Shown: positions 17,321 through 25,410 of the stretch, piece by piece
How positions within the stretch are numbered: the first letter of the stretch is position 1
Layout: each line of letters starts with the position of its first letter
Source: Chloroflexota bacterium
Lineage (GTDB): Bacteria; Chloroflexota; Dormibacteria; Dormibacterales; Dormibacteraceae
Direction of reading: 5' to 3'
Length of the DNA stretch: 64,000 nt
Assembly: GCA_005880915.1 (NCBI GenBank)
Contig: VBIW01000035.1
Location: forward strand, 248,001-312,000
Translations under genes and position numbers: made by a program
The notes under the pieces: generated by a model
What the model was told of the DNA's origin: nothing
Seen by the model: only the letters and a program-made list of their open reading frames with translations
Database searches by the model: none

Positions 17321-18499
17321 GTGACCGGCGACGTCAACCCGCGGCACGTACAGCGCGTCGACCTGGGCATGGCCGTCGGGGTTCGCGCTGAGGAAATCCA
17401 CGAGCGGGCCCTCAAGATTGTCTATCCGCAGGGGGAGGACAGGGGAGCGAGCGACGCCTACCTTCAGCTCCGCTGGGCTCGGACGCTGGTCGGAACGCTG
17501 CTGATTGCGCGATGGCTGATCACCGGCATGGGGGCCGATCAGGACGAGATGGAATGGGTCAGCCATAGCGGCGCCATGGCCGCACGCGAAGGGGTATCGA
17601 TCGTCACCACGACGCGCGCTTTCCACGTTTGGCGCGACATCCTGATTGATGTCCTGCACGAGGAGGCCGCCCGGCTGGGCACGCCCGCCGACCTGCTGCG
17701 TGAGGCGGTGGGGGTTGCGCGCCACAGCTGCGACGCTAGCCTGGTCCGGATCGCGGGCGCTTACGATGCCCAGCTTCGCGCGTCGAACGCGCAGCTGGAG
17801 AAGGCGAGTCAATTCAAGTCGGAGTTCCTGGCCAAGATGAGTCATGAGCTGCGCACACCACTCACCGCCATCATCGGCTTCTGCGACGTCCTTATCAGTG
17901 GCATCGACGGCGACCTGAATCCCGAGCAGACCACGGACACGCGGCAGGTGCTCCAGAGCGCCCTCTCGATGCTCGAGCTGGTCAACGGGATCCTCGACCT
18001 TTCCAAGATCGAATCGGGCCATCTAGAAATCGCCATCGAAGAGATCGACCTGGCTGCGAGCGCTGAGCAAGTCGTCGCCACCCTTCAACAACTGGCAAAG
18101 GCCAAAGCCCTGAGTCTGACGAGTGACGTGACGGCCGGTGCCCGCAGCGTAAGAGGCGATCCTGGTCGTGTGCGCCAGGTCCTCACGAACCTTGTGTCCA
18201 ACGCGATCAAGTTCACGCCCAGAGGCTCGATTGCCATCCGGGCAAAACCGGTCGGTGCGATGGTCGAGGTCTCGGTGATCGACACTGGGATTGGGATCTC
18301 CGAAGACGCGCAGGAACGAATCTTTCAAGAGTTCCGACAGGCCGACGACAAGACAAGTCAACTCTATGGTGGTACTGGCCTGGGTCTTTCGATCGCACGG
18401 AAGCTCGTGGAGCTACAGGGTGGGCGAATGGGCGTTACGTCGAAGCCCGGTGAAGGGTCGAATTTCTGGTTCACCTTGCCCCAGTCGGTGGGAGTCTGA
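17321..18499 (+). CDS. Sensor histidine kinase (no membrane segments)
   Basis: A 392-residue kinase with a GTG start. Residues 1-150 form a helical sensor-like region I cannot assign. A short coiled coil leads to the phospho-acceptor H-box KMSHELRTPLTAIIGF, with the His near residue 174. The ATPase domain shows the N-box LTNLVSNAIKFTPRG, G1 IDTGIGISED, F-box ERIFQEFRQAD and G2 GGTGLGLSIARKLVE. No transmembrane helix is seen, so it senses something in the cytoplasm or is recruited by another protein. No response regulator is adjacent; it is an orphan kinase. Confidence 0.9.
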   Translation: MTGDVNPRHVQRVDLGMAVGVRAEEIHERALKIVYPQGEDRGASDAYLQLRWARTLVGTLLIARWLITGMGADQDEMEWVSHSGAMAAREGVSIVTTTRAFHVWRDILIDVLHEEAARLGTPADLLREAVGVARHSCDASLVRIAGAYDAQLRASNAQLEKASQFKSEFLAKMSHELRTPLTAIIGFCDVLISGIDGDLNPEQTTDTRQVLQSALSMLELVNGILDLSKIESGHLEIAIEEIDLAASAEQVVATLQQLAKAKALSLTSDVTAGARSVRGDPGRVRQVLTNLVSNAIKFTPRGSIAIRAKPVGAMVEVSVIDTGIGISEDAQERIFQEFRQADDKTSQLYGGTGLGLSIARKLVELQGGRMGVTSKPGEGSNFWFTLPQSVGV

Positions 18500-18763
18500 C
18501 CCCGCCTGAATCTGCGGTCGGATCGCAACCCAAGGAACAACGACGCATGCGATCGTGCACCCGTCCATTTAGGTAATGCGCCAGGTTGACAGCGTTTTCT
18601 CTACAAGCGAATTGCCCTGAGTAGAACGCCAGCGGAGTCCCTTGCGAAGTAATCCGGAACGTGCCGTGATTTCGAGGAGGGCGGCGAGGCAATCGCTCAT
18701 TTCCTCACGGGGGTGGGCTGTATGGACTCATTCGGCGAACTGGTACCAGGTCATACGGCATTC

Positions 18764-19744
18764 ATGCGGCGGCTCATCATCAACGCGTCGGTGCTTCTTG
18801 CCGCAGGCTTTCTCATTCTTTCCCGCACATCGCCCGCTCTGGCTGCGGACAACGGACACGGCCACGGCAAGGCACACGACCACACGAGCGCTTCCGCGGT
18901 GGCGAACCGCCACGACTCTGCGAAGGCGTCAAACCAGGAGCACGTCGGCGGGGGCGCGGGAGGTGAGGGCGGTAAAGGGCCAACAGGCAAAGGCCAGGCA
19001 AAGGGAGGCGCTTCGGCGTCCGCCGGCGCGCATGCCGCAGCCAAGACCCAGACTCGCGGCGCCGTGAGTGCGGGCCACGGTCATCAGGAGGAAGCGATGG
19101 CCAGCACCGGCACCGCTGGAGCATCGACTGGTGATTCCGTCGCCGCCATGGCGAGCACGGGCAGCGTTGGATCATCGACCGGCAGTGCAAACGGATCGAC
19201 CGGCAGTGCAAACGGATCGACCGGTAGTGCAAATGGATCGACCGGCAGTGCCAATGCGTCGACCGGCAGTGCCAATGGGTCGGCCGGAAGCGCAAATGGG
19301 TCGACCGGAAACGCAAACGGGTCGACCGGCAGTGCAAACGCGTCGACGGGCAGCGCCAATGGGTCGACTGGCAGTGTCAGCGGATCGTCCGGAAGCGTCA
19401 ATGGATCGACCAGCAGCGTTGGCGGCTCGTCCGGCAAAGTCAGCGGCTCCGCAGGCGGCCAGGTGGTGGGCCAAACCGGCGGCCAGACTGGTCAAACGGT
19501 GTCAGGAAGTGGAACGTCAAGCGGCAGCGTCTCTGGGGCGACGGCTACATCAGGCAGCGCCGGCGCATCGAGCGCGACCACAACATCAGGCAGCGCAGGC
19601 GCATCGGGCGCCGTTTCTGGCGCGACCGCAACATCGGGCGGAACCGTGCTGGCCAGCACAGGTCTGCCCCTGGTGGGCGGGGTTGTGGGCGGCGTGCTGT
19701 TCCTTCTGGGAGCGCTCGGCATCAGGTCCAGGACTCGGCGTTAG
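18764..19744 (+). CDS. Repeat-rich surface protein with LAxTG-like sorting signal
   Basis: From the ATG at 18764 the 326-residue product has a clean signal peptide: basic MRRL, hydrophobic core, cleavage after SPALA. Earlier in-frame starts at 18713 (GTG) and 18722 (ATG) would only add 14-17 residues before it. A His/Gly/Lys-rich region comes next, then 13 seven-residue units of the STGSANG type, then more Gly/Ser/Thr-rich sequence. The C-terminus is VLASTGLPLVGGVVGGVLFL, a short hydrophobic run and a basic RTRR end. That matches a class E (LAxTG) sortase signal, so the protein is probably linked to the wall peptidoglycan. No sortase gene is in the window. Confidence 0.82.
   Translation: MRRLIINASVLLAAGFLILSRTSPALAADNGHGHGKAHDHTSASAVANRHDSAKASNQEHVGGGAGGEGGKGPTGKGQAKGGASASAGAHAAAKTQTRGAVSAGHGHQEEAMASTGTAGASTGDSVAAMASTGSVGSSTGSANGSTGSANGSTGSANGSTGSANASTGSANGSAGSANGSTGNANGSTGSANASTGSANGSTGSVSGSSGSVNGSTSSVGGSSGKVSGSAGGQVVGQTGGQTGQTVSGSGTSSGSVSGATATSGSAGASSATTTSGSAGASGAVSGATATSGGTVLASTGLPLVGGVVGGVLFLLGALGIRSRTRR
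19175..19447 (+). repeat. Thirteen 21-bp coding tandem repeats
   Basis: Thirteen in-frame units of 21 bases, consensus GGATCGACCGGCAGTGCAAAC rotated to the Ser codon, encode STGSANG and variants. The first units are almost identical in DNA, and later ones drift to SGSVNG-like forms. Such arrays change length easily by slippage or recombination. Confidence 0.85.
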
Positions 19745-19758
19745 TCCGAAGAGCGGGA

Positions 19759-19790
19759 AGCGGGCTCGCAAGAGTGCGGGCCCGCTTTTT
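19759..19790 (+). terminator. Rho-independent terminator
   Basis: AGCGGGC (19759-19765) pairs with GCCCGCT (19780-19786), and the second arm runs straight into a T-tract ending at 19790. It sits 15 bases after the surface-protein stop, where an intrinsic terminator is expected. Confidence 0.85.
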
Positions 19791-19830
19791 CGGCCACCGA
19801 CGCTAGCGCAGGCTTAGAAACGATCGCGCG

Positions 19831-19860
19831 TTGACACTTTTGCGCGGCGTTTGTTAGTGT
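19831..19860 (+). promoter_or_regulatory. Sigma-70-type promoter for the LysM/M23 gene
   Basis: A perfect TTGACA (19831-19836) is followed after 18 bases by TAGTGT (19855-19860). The -10 element matches only at the key T-A-n-n-n-T positions. It lies between the terminator and the peptidase gene, 58 bases before the TTG start. Confidence 0.5.
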
Positions 19861-19917
19861 GGCGCGGGTCTTCAGGGTCTGCGACGCGCAAGAAAGGAGA
19901 CCAGGGGTAGGTACGCG

Positions 19918-20889
19918 TTGCGAATCAATCGCTACATGACCCATGCCGTGGTGGTCGCCCTGGCGATGGCCATGTCCGGCTACACCGCCGTCGACCGAAG
20001 TCTTTTTCCTGACTTCCATGCAGCTGCAGTCACGGCTGCCGCCGCTGACGAATCAAGTGCCGTCGGGGACGTCTCGCTGGGTCGTGACAGCGTCATCATC
20101 AAGCCCCTCTCCGTCCCAACGTCCGCACTTGCGAGCCGCGCTCCAATCGTGCATGTGGTCGTGGACGGAGACACGCTGGAAAGCATCGGGCGGCAGTTCA
20201 AACTCCCATGGAGGGACGTCGTCTGGTCGAATCCAGGCCTGCGCATGCCGCTCAAAGTGGGACGACCGCTCGAGCTGCCTCCGGTTCCGGGCGTGGTGGT
20301 CGTCGTCAGGAAGGGAGACACAGCCACAAGCCTGGCTGCCGCCTACGGCGTGGACGTCAGCACGGTGCTCGGCTTCAATCGAATTCGCGGCCCGCAGCTG
20401 ATGCCCGGCACAGTGCTCGTCATTCCCGTCGATCCGGCGCAGGGTCCGAACCTGAGCACAGGTGTGCCGGCTGACCCGGTAGACCCCGGCCAGTTGCTGT
20501 GTCCGATCGCCGGCGCGAAGATCATCCAGCAGTTCGGACCGACGTCGTTCGCGATTGAACCGTCCTTCGGCGGTTATCTGCATTTCCACACCGGCATCGA
20601 TTTGCTGGCCGGCTACGGCACGTCGATCGTCGCGTCTGCCGGTGGAAGAGTTACAGCAGCAGGTCCGGCAGATTACTTCGGGATCCGGGTCGAGGTCACC
20701 GATAGCTTCGGTCTCGTCGAGGTGTACGCCCACATGTCGCAGGTGGCAGTAGCTGTTGGGCAGGAAGTTCAGCAGGGCGCTACGGTCGGGTCGGTTGGCA
20801 GCACAGGTCTGTCGATCGGCGCGCACCTTCACTTTCAGCTCGAAGTCGGCCGCGTGCCGACCGCCCCAGGTCCGCTGATCGGCTGCTGA
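19918..20889 (+). CDS. Secreted LysM-domain M23 endopeptidase
   Basis: A 323-residue exported peptidoglycan hydrolase. An N-terminal hydrophobic signal (about residues 8-25) is followed by two LysM-like modules (VVDGDTLESIGRQFKLPWRD near residue 80 and VRKGDTATSLAAAYGVDVST near residue 128). The M23 domain has its zinc residues visible in HFHTGIDLL (His and Asp) and HLHFQLE (HxH). All expected catalytic residues are present. It would cut peptide cross-links in the wall during growth or division, or regulate such enzymes. The start is TTG at 19918 or ATG at 19936; AAGGAG and AGGGGTAGG lie upstream. Confidence 0.93.
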   Translation: MRINRYMTHAVVVALAMAMSGYTAVDRSLFPDFHAAAVTAAAADESSAVGDVSLGRDSVIIKPLSVPTSALASRAPIVHVVVDGDTLESIGRQFKLPWRDVVWSNPGLRMPLKVGRPLELPPVPGVVVVVRKGDTATSLAAAYGVDVSTVLGFNRIRGPQLMPGTVLVIPVDPAQGPNLSTGVPADPVDPGQLLCPIAGAKIIQQFGPTSFAIEPSFGGYLHFHTGIDLLAGYGTSIVASAGGRVTAAGPADYFGIRVEVTDSFGLVEVYAHMSQVAVAVGQEVQQGATVGSVGSTGLSIGAHLHFQLEVGRVPTAPGPLIGC

Positions 20890-20978
20890 GGGACGCTCGA
20901 CACGAAGACCCTCGAACAGGTTGACTCGCGCGCGTCTTCTATTAGTGGACCGTATCGCCGCGAAGCCGTCTGGGACCT

Positions 20979-22172
20979 GTGCCCACACCGGTACGGCTTG
21001 ACCCATTGGCGTGCCTGGTGGGCATACCTACCATGCAGGCCAGGGAGCGGCAGACCGAGAACGGTTCGGTGACCGTCCAGGCGGGAAGCACGGCCCAGAG
21101 CGGGTCAGCGAAGAGCCTGTCGCTCCCGCCAGAACCCCGCCCGGCTTCGCGGGCCGGTCTTTCCAAGGGCAGATCACAGAAGGCAGGTAATCGAATTCGC
21201 GCGGTAGTCACCGGAGCGGCGGGATTCATCGGCTCGCATCTTTGCGACCGGTTGCTTGCCGACGGCCACGAGGTCGTCGGCATCGATTGCTTCAGGGACT
21301 CCTACGCGAGAAACCTCAAAGAGCAGAACCTGGCTACCGCGCGTGCCTCGCGTGGCTTTTCGTTTTGCCGCCTCGACCTGGCTGAGGAAGACTTGAGCTC
21401 GGTCCTCGACGGGGCCGAGGTCGTCTACCACCTTGCCAGTCGTTCCGGGCTTGGCGTGTCGACCGGCCGTGATTTCGACCAGTACATCTTCGACAACGTG
21501 CTTGCGACCCAGCGGCTCCTCGAAGCGCTCGCAGGCAGACCGATCACGCGCCTGGTCTACGCAGGCAGCTCATCGGTATACGGCGAAGCCGAAATGCTGC
21601 CGACAAAGGAATCGTCTGTGCCACGCCCATTGTCGACGTACGGAGCGACGAAGCTCGCGGCGGAAAACCTCGTCCAGCTGTATGGGCGGAATTTCGGGCT
21701 GCCGGTCACGGTGCTCCGGTATTTCACCGTCTACGGACCTCGACAGCGCCCGGACATGGCGATCTCACGATTCATGCGAGCGCTCATTCAGGGCGACGAG
21801 ATCGAGGTCAACGGCGACGGCGAGCAGACTCGCGACTTCACGTTCATAGCTGACGCCGTCGAGGCAACCGTTCGGAGCGCTACCGCCAACGTTGTCGGCG
21901 ACGTGCTCAACATCGGCGGTGGCAGCCGATCCACCATAAACGACGTCCTGGATGCGCTCGCGGACATATCAGGGAGGACGATTCGCCGCCGCTACCTGGC
22001 GGCAGCCGCCGCCGACCAGAGGCACGCCGCAGCCTCGATCAACCTCGCGCGATGGCGCCTGAGCTGGGAACCCCGCGTGGCCCTCCAGAACGGGCTTGCC
22101 AGCCAGTGGGCGTGGTTCCAGCAGCTTGCCGGGCGGGAGCCAGGCGTCAGCAAGGCGGCCGTCCCGGCCTGA
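20979..22172 (+). CDS. NAD-dependent sugar-nucleotide epimerase/dehydratase
   Basis: An extended SDR protein. The Rossmann turn VTGAAGFIGSHLCDRLLADG is near residue 77, and the catalytic set is VYAGSSSVYG and STYGATKLAAE (Tyr-x-x-x-Lys). LRYFTVYGPRQRPDMAI and DFTFIADAVEA are typical of UDP-glucose/UDP-glucuronate 4-epimerases and dTDP-glucose dehydratase relatives. The conserved part begins near 21200; the frame is open upstream, and GTG 20979, ATG 21033 or GTG 21069 may be the start. The leading 60-70 residues are low in complexity and probably unstructured. It likely makes a UDP-sugar for the EPS locus. Confidence 0.88.
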   Translation: MPTPVRLDPLACLVGIPTMQARERQTENGSVTVQAGSTAQSGSAKSLSLPPEPRPASRAGLSKGRSQKAGNRIRAVVTGAAGFIGSHLCDRLLADGHEVVGIDCFRDSYARNLKEQNLATARASRGFSFCRLDLAEEDLSSVLDGAEVVYHLASRSGLGVSTGRDFDQYIFDNVLATQRLLEALAGRPITRLVYAGSSSVYGEAEMLPTKESSVPRPLSTYGATKLAAENLVQLYGRNFGLPVTVLRYFTVYGPRQRPDMAISRFMRALIQGDEIEVNGDGEQTRDFTFIADAVEATVRSATANVVGDVLNIGGGSRSTINDVLDALADISGRTIRRRYLAAAAADQRHAAASINLARWRLSWEPRVALQNGLASQWAWFQQLAGREPGVSKAAVPA

Positions 22173-22217
22173 CCAGGTGCCCGCGTCTCATGGGCTCGGG
22201 CCTATGCTGACGGCGCC

Positions 22218-22547
22218 ATGTCTGACCGCCGCCGCTATCCGCGGGTCCAGGCGAACGTCATGTGCAGGCCCGCGGGCAACAACCTGTTCCATCAGAAGCG
22301 CAACCCCCAGGACATCAGCCTTGGCGGAATCCGCGTCTTCTCAGACGAAGATTTTGCGCTGGGCAGCCGCCTCGACCTCGATGTTCTGATCGATAACCAG
22401 GCGCCCGTCCGCTGCTGGGCGACCGTTGTGTGGCGGACGGCCCTGGGTCCCCACTCTCCGGCGAAATTCGACGTCGGTCTCAAGTTCACCGACATGGCGC
22501 CGGCGGACATCCAGCGCCTGGCCGCGGTGCTGGTCCCGGCGCGCTGA
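22218..22547 (+). CDS. PilZ-domain protein, probable c-di-GMP receptor
   Basis: A 109-residue single PilZ domain. Both c-di-GMP binding motifs are intact: the RxxxR-type stretch RRRYPR at residues 4-9 and DISLGG near residue 33. As a stand-alone PilZ protein it would bind the second messenger and change the activity of a partner. Its place between a sugar-nucleotide epimerase and an EPS sugar transferase suggests control of polysaccharide production or of pili. Confidence 0.9.
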   Translation: MSDRRRYPRVQANVMCRPAGNNLFHQKRNPQDISLGGIRVFSDEDFALGSRLDLDVLIDNQAPVRCWATVVWRTALGPHSPAKFDVGLKFTDMAPADIQRLAAVLVPAR

Positions 22548-22557
22548 GCGACAGCCC

Positions 22558-22647
22558 ATGTGGCAGTTTGCGGTCGGCCTGCTGGTCGGGATCGCTGTCG
22601 GCGTCCTCATCATGGCAGCGCTCGTCGCCGCCGGTCGCAGACCCTAG
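22558..22647 (+). CDS. 29-residue single-pass membrane protein
   Basis: A short frame starting ATG at 22558, 10 bases after the PilZ stop. The product MWQFAVGLLVGIAVGVLIMA continues ALVAAGRRP: one membrane helix of about 21 residues with a basic end. The region upstream, GCGACAGCCC, is a poor ribosome site. Its composition and tight spacing behind the PilZ gene are the only support. Function unknown. Confidence 0.45.
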   Translation: MWQFAVGLLVGIAVGVLIMAALVAAGRRP

Positions 22648-22649
22648 CC

Positions 22650-22668
22650 GTCCCAGAACGACCGGGAC
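22650..22668. promoter_or_regulatory. GTCCC-N9-GGGAC inverted repeat upstream of EPS genes
   Basis: GTCCC (22650-22654) and GGGAC (22664-22668) form an inverted repeat just before TTGACT (22671-22676), a possible -35. The same boxes recur upstream of three other EPS or pilus transcription units in this window. Confidence 0.45.
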
Positions 22669-22754
22669 AATTGACTTCATCTCGGCCAATCGACGAGCGG
22701 CGACATGTATGGAAATGCCCATTCAAATCGTGACGGTCGACCGCTTACTTTTCA

Positions 22755-23441
22755 TTGCACAAGAAGGTGCAGCGAGCAGAGCAAATCAACCACCGCGACG
22801 CGAGCCTGGGGCTGCCTCAGTCCGTCGACAGGCTTTTTCGCTACGAGACCACGCTCAAACGCCTGCTCGACCTCGTGCTCGCCGGCCTGGGGCTCCTTGG
22901 GACATTGCCGCTGTGGCTGGTGATCGTCATTGCGATCAAACTTGATTCCTCTGGCCCGGCGATCTTCGTCCAGGACCGCGTGGGGATCCACGGCCGCCGC
23001 TTCCGCTTTTACAAGTTCCGCTCGATGTACGCCGATGCCGAGCACCGGATCGAGGAGCTCCGGTCGAGCAATGAAGTCTCGGGGCCGGTCTTCAAGATGC
23101 GGAGCGACCCACGCGTGACCAGGGTGGGCCTCCTTCTCCGCCGCACAAGCCTCGACGAGCTGCCGCAGCTCATCAACGTGCTCAAAGGGGAGATGAGCCT
23201 CGTCGGACCGCGGCCGCCCCTCCCCAAAGAGGTGGCGCAGTACAGCGCGAGCGATATGGTCCGGCTCAGCGTGAAACCAGGCCTCACCTGCCTGTGGCAG
23301 GTCAGCGGGCGCTCGAACGTGAGCTTCGAGCAGTGGATGGATTTCGACCGCGAGTACGTCCACAACCTGTCATTCGGGCTGGACGTGATGATCCTGTTCC
23401 GCACCGTCGGGACAGTGCTCAGCATGCGGGGCGCGTACTGA
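22755..23441 (+). CDS. Polyisoprenyl-phosphate sugar-phosphate transferase (EPS initiating enzyme)
   Basis: A 228-residue bacterial sugar transferase of the WcaJ/WbaP C-terminal type. It starts with a membrane helix (LKRLLDLVLAGLGLLGTLPL) followed by the catalytic part: GPAIFVQDRVGIHGRRFRFY, KFRSMYADAE, RRTSLDELPQLINVLKGEMS, LVGPRPPLPKE and KPGLTCLWQVSGRS. The family puts the first sugar phosphate onto undecaprenyl phosphate at the inner face of the membrane. It lacks the extra N-terminal helices of long homologues. It is the first gene of an operon with the next two glycosyltransferases and is thus a likely entry point for repeat-unit synthesis. TTG 22755 or GTG 22767 is the start. Confidence 0.93.
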   Translation: MHKKVQRAEQINHRDASLGLPQSVDRLFRYETTLKRLLDLVLAGLGLLGTLPLWLVIVIAIKLDSSGPAIFVQDRVGIHGRRFRFYKFRSMYADAEHRIEELRSSNEVSGPVFKMRSDPRVTRVGLLLRRTSLDELPQLINVLKGEMSLVGPRPPLPKEVAQYSASDMVRLSVKPGLTCLWQVSGRSNVSFEQWMDFDREYVHNLSFGLDVMILFRTVGTVLSMRGAY

Positions 23442-23461
23442 CCTTCGCGTTGGGGCTCTTG

Positions 23462-24643
23462 ATGGCGCTCCCGGGCGCGATTCTGGCCGGCTTCAGCCTG
23501 TACCTGCTCGCGCTTGCGCTCGCCAGCTCCGCACGGATGCCGCGCCGTACCTGGGCCGCCGGTGATCCCCACACGAGGCTCACCGTGCTCATCCCGGCGC
23601 ACGACGAGGAAACGCTCATCGAGCGCTGCCTCCGCTCCCTGCAGAAGCAGAGTTATCCGTCCGGGCTCTACCGCCTGGTCGTGATCGCCGACAACTGCAC
23701 GGACGCCACGGCCGCCGTGGCGAAGAGCGGGGGCGCCGAGGTGATGGTCCGCACCGCGCCGAACCTGCGCGGTAAGGGTCACGCGCTGAGGTGGGCGATC
23801 GACCGATTGCTGCCAGGTGCGGATTCACCCGACGCAATCGCTGTCGTGGATGCGGACTCGGTCGCCGCCGAGGGCCTCCTGGCCGGTCTGGTCGCAGAGC
23901 TCGAAGCCGGCCACGCCGTGGTTCAGGCCGACTACGCCCTGCTCGAAGGTCCGGGTCCACAGCTGGGCGAGATGGCCCGGATCGGGTTTCTCCTCTTCCA
24001 CCGCGTGCGTTTCTCCGGCCGGCTTCGCCTCGGCCTGGCCGCAAACCTCGTGGGCAACGGAATGCTCTTCGACCGCCACGTCCTCGAGACCCACCCGTGG
24101 GATGCGTTCACGGCGGCGGAGGACCTCGAATATTCGGTGCGATTGAGACTCGCCGGGATCGAGCCTCGATTCGCACCCGACGCCCAGGTGGCCGGTCCCG
24201 GGCCGGGCTCCAGGGTCGGCGCGCGGAGCCAGCGAATGCGCTGGGAAGGTGGTCGCTTCCATGTGGTACGCCAACGCCTGCCACAGCTCGTGCTGGCAGC
24301 CATCGCGCGCCATGATGCCGGCCTCCTTGACGCGGCGCTCGACCTCGCGACTCCGCCCCTCGGGCTGCTGAGCCTGTGCTCCGTGGCAGGTCTGCCGGTC
24401 GTTGCGGTTGGAGTCGTGGCTGGACTCGCCCCCGTGTGGGCAGTGGTGCCCTGGGTCATCGCAAGTCTCGCGATCCCGGCATTCGTTGTGGTTGGCCTGA
24501 GGTCTGCCGGCGCGCCAGGGCTGGCGTGGCGGGCGTTCGTCAATGCCCCCCGGTTCCTTGGCTGGAAGCTGGGTACTTACATTCGGCTCGCGCGCGGCTA
24601 CGACGTGCAGCGCTGGGACCGCACCGACCGGGTGGTGCCGTGA
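23462..24643 (+). CDS. Membrane glycosyltransferase family 2
   Basis: About 393 residues. An N-terminal helix (LPGAILAGFSLYLLALALAS) anchors the GT-A domain, which shows LTVLIPAHDEETLIERCLRS, VIADNCTDATA, VVDADS (the metal-binding DxD) and ERM-like SQRMRWEGGR (the QxxRW motif of processive enzymes). C-terminal helices follow at about residues 290-370. That layout is shared by cellulose/hyaluronan-type synthases and by single-sugar transferases such as YkcC. The start is ATG 23462 or TTG 23450. It ends in a GTGA overlap with the next gene. Confidence 0.88.
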   Translation: MALPGAILAGFSLYLLALALASSARMPRRTWAAGDPHTRLTVLIPAHDEETLIERCLRSLQKQSYPSGLYRLVVIADNCTDATAAVAKSGGAEVMVRTAPNLRGKGHALRWAIDRLLPGADSPDAIAVVDADSVAAEGLLAGLVAELEAGHAVVQADYALLEGPGPQLGEMARIGFLLFHRVRFSGRLRLGLAANLVGNGMLFDRHVLETHPWDAFTAAEDLEYSVRLRLAGIEPRFAPDAQVAGPGPGSRVGARSQRMRWEGGRFHVVRQRLPQLVLAAIARHDAGLLDAALDLATPPLGLLSLCSVAGLPVVAVGVVAGLAPVWAVVPWVIASLAIPAFVVVGLRSAGAPGLAWRAFVNAPRFLGWKLGTYIRLARGYDVQRWDRTDRVVP

Positions 24644-25407
24644 TCGCTCCTGGTCAGGTCGCGGGCGTCAGGGTGGATGCGGTCGACCTGGAAGGAGCCG
24701 TGGCGAGGATCGAGTCGGCCGTCAGCGACGGCACTCTCCTGCAGATCGCCACGATCAACCTGGACTTCCTCGTGCGGGCTCAGCGTTCCGCGGAGCTCAG
24801 GCAGATCCTGAACCAGAGCGAGCTGAACGTCGCCGACGGCATGCCGGTGGTCTGGTTGTCCAACCTGGCCGGGCGCCGGCTGCCGAGCCGCACCGCCGGC
24901 AGTGACCTGGTGCCGATGGCCCTCGGCCGCCTGGCGGCGAGAGGAGCGAGGGTTTTCCTCCTGGGCGGCGAAGGAGCGGTGGCGGCAGACGCCGGACGCC
25001 GTCTGGCCGAGGCTTACCCGGGCCTTGTCATCGCCGGCCATTGCGAACCGCCGCGAGCCTCGATCGACCGGATGCCGAATCGATCGATCCTCCGCCTCAT
25101 CCAGCAGGCGCGTCCCGACGTGCTCCTGGTGGCGTTGGGCAACCCGAAGCAGGAGCTATGGATTTCCCGTCACCGCGAGGCGCTCGGGGTCAAGGTTGCG
25201 ATCGGTGTCGGGTGCACGCTCGACCTGCTCGCCGGCAAGTCCCGCCGGGCCCCTGGATGGATGCAGCGCGCTGGGTTGGAGTGGCTTTACCGGCTGGGCC
25301 AGGAGCCGAGGCGCCTCGTCGGACGCTACGTCATCGACACCTTGTGGCTGGGCCTCTTTGCTGTCGGCGCGGCCAGGCAACGGCTCGCGCGACGAGTCGC
25401 CACGTAG
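24640..25407 (+). CDS. WecG/TagA/CpsF-family glycosyltransferase (GT26)
   Basis: A 255-residue GT26 enzyme. The motifs are TINLDFLVRAQRS, LNVADGMPVVW (catalytic Asp), VFLLGGEG and VALGNPKQELWISRH, with a basic amphipathic C-terminus (RRAPGWMQRAGLEWLYRLGQ) that binds the membrane. Relatives add N-acetylmannosamine or a similar sugar to a lipid-linked acceptor. The GTG start at 24640 overlaps the previous stop (GTGA), so it is coupled to the GT2 gene. It would add the second or a later sugar in EPS or teichoic-acid-like repeat assembly. Confidence 0.92.
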   Translation: MIAPGQVAGVRVDAVDLEGAVARIESAVSDGTLLQIATINLDFLVRAQRSAELRQILNQSELNVADGMPVVWLSNLAGRRLPSRTAGSDLVPMALGRLAARGARVFLLGGEGAVAADAGRRLAEAYPGLVIAGHCEPPRASIDRMPNRSILRLIQQARPDVLLVALGNPKQELWISRHREALGVKVAIGVGCTLDLLAGKSRRAPGWMQRAGLEWLYRLGQEPRRLVGRYVIDTLWLGLFAVGAARQRLARRVAT

Positions 25408-25410
25408 CGC

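Noticed and set aside
19175-19447. Array of regular 21-bp repeats, considered as CRISPR or a non-coding satellite
   Set aside because: There are no spacers, the period is 21 bases and stays in frame, and the units encode a low-complexity protein segment between a signal peptide and a sorting signal.
19791-19917. Possible ydaO-type (c-di-AMP) riboswitch before the LysM/M23 gene
   Set aside because: Such a riboswitch is common before wall hydrolases, but this leader is under 60 bases from the promoter and shows none of the conserved stems.
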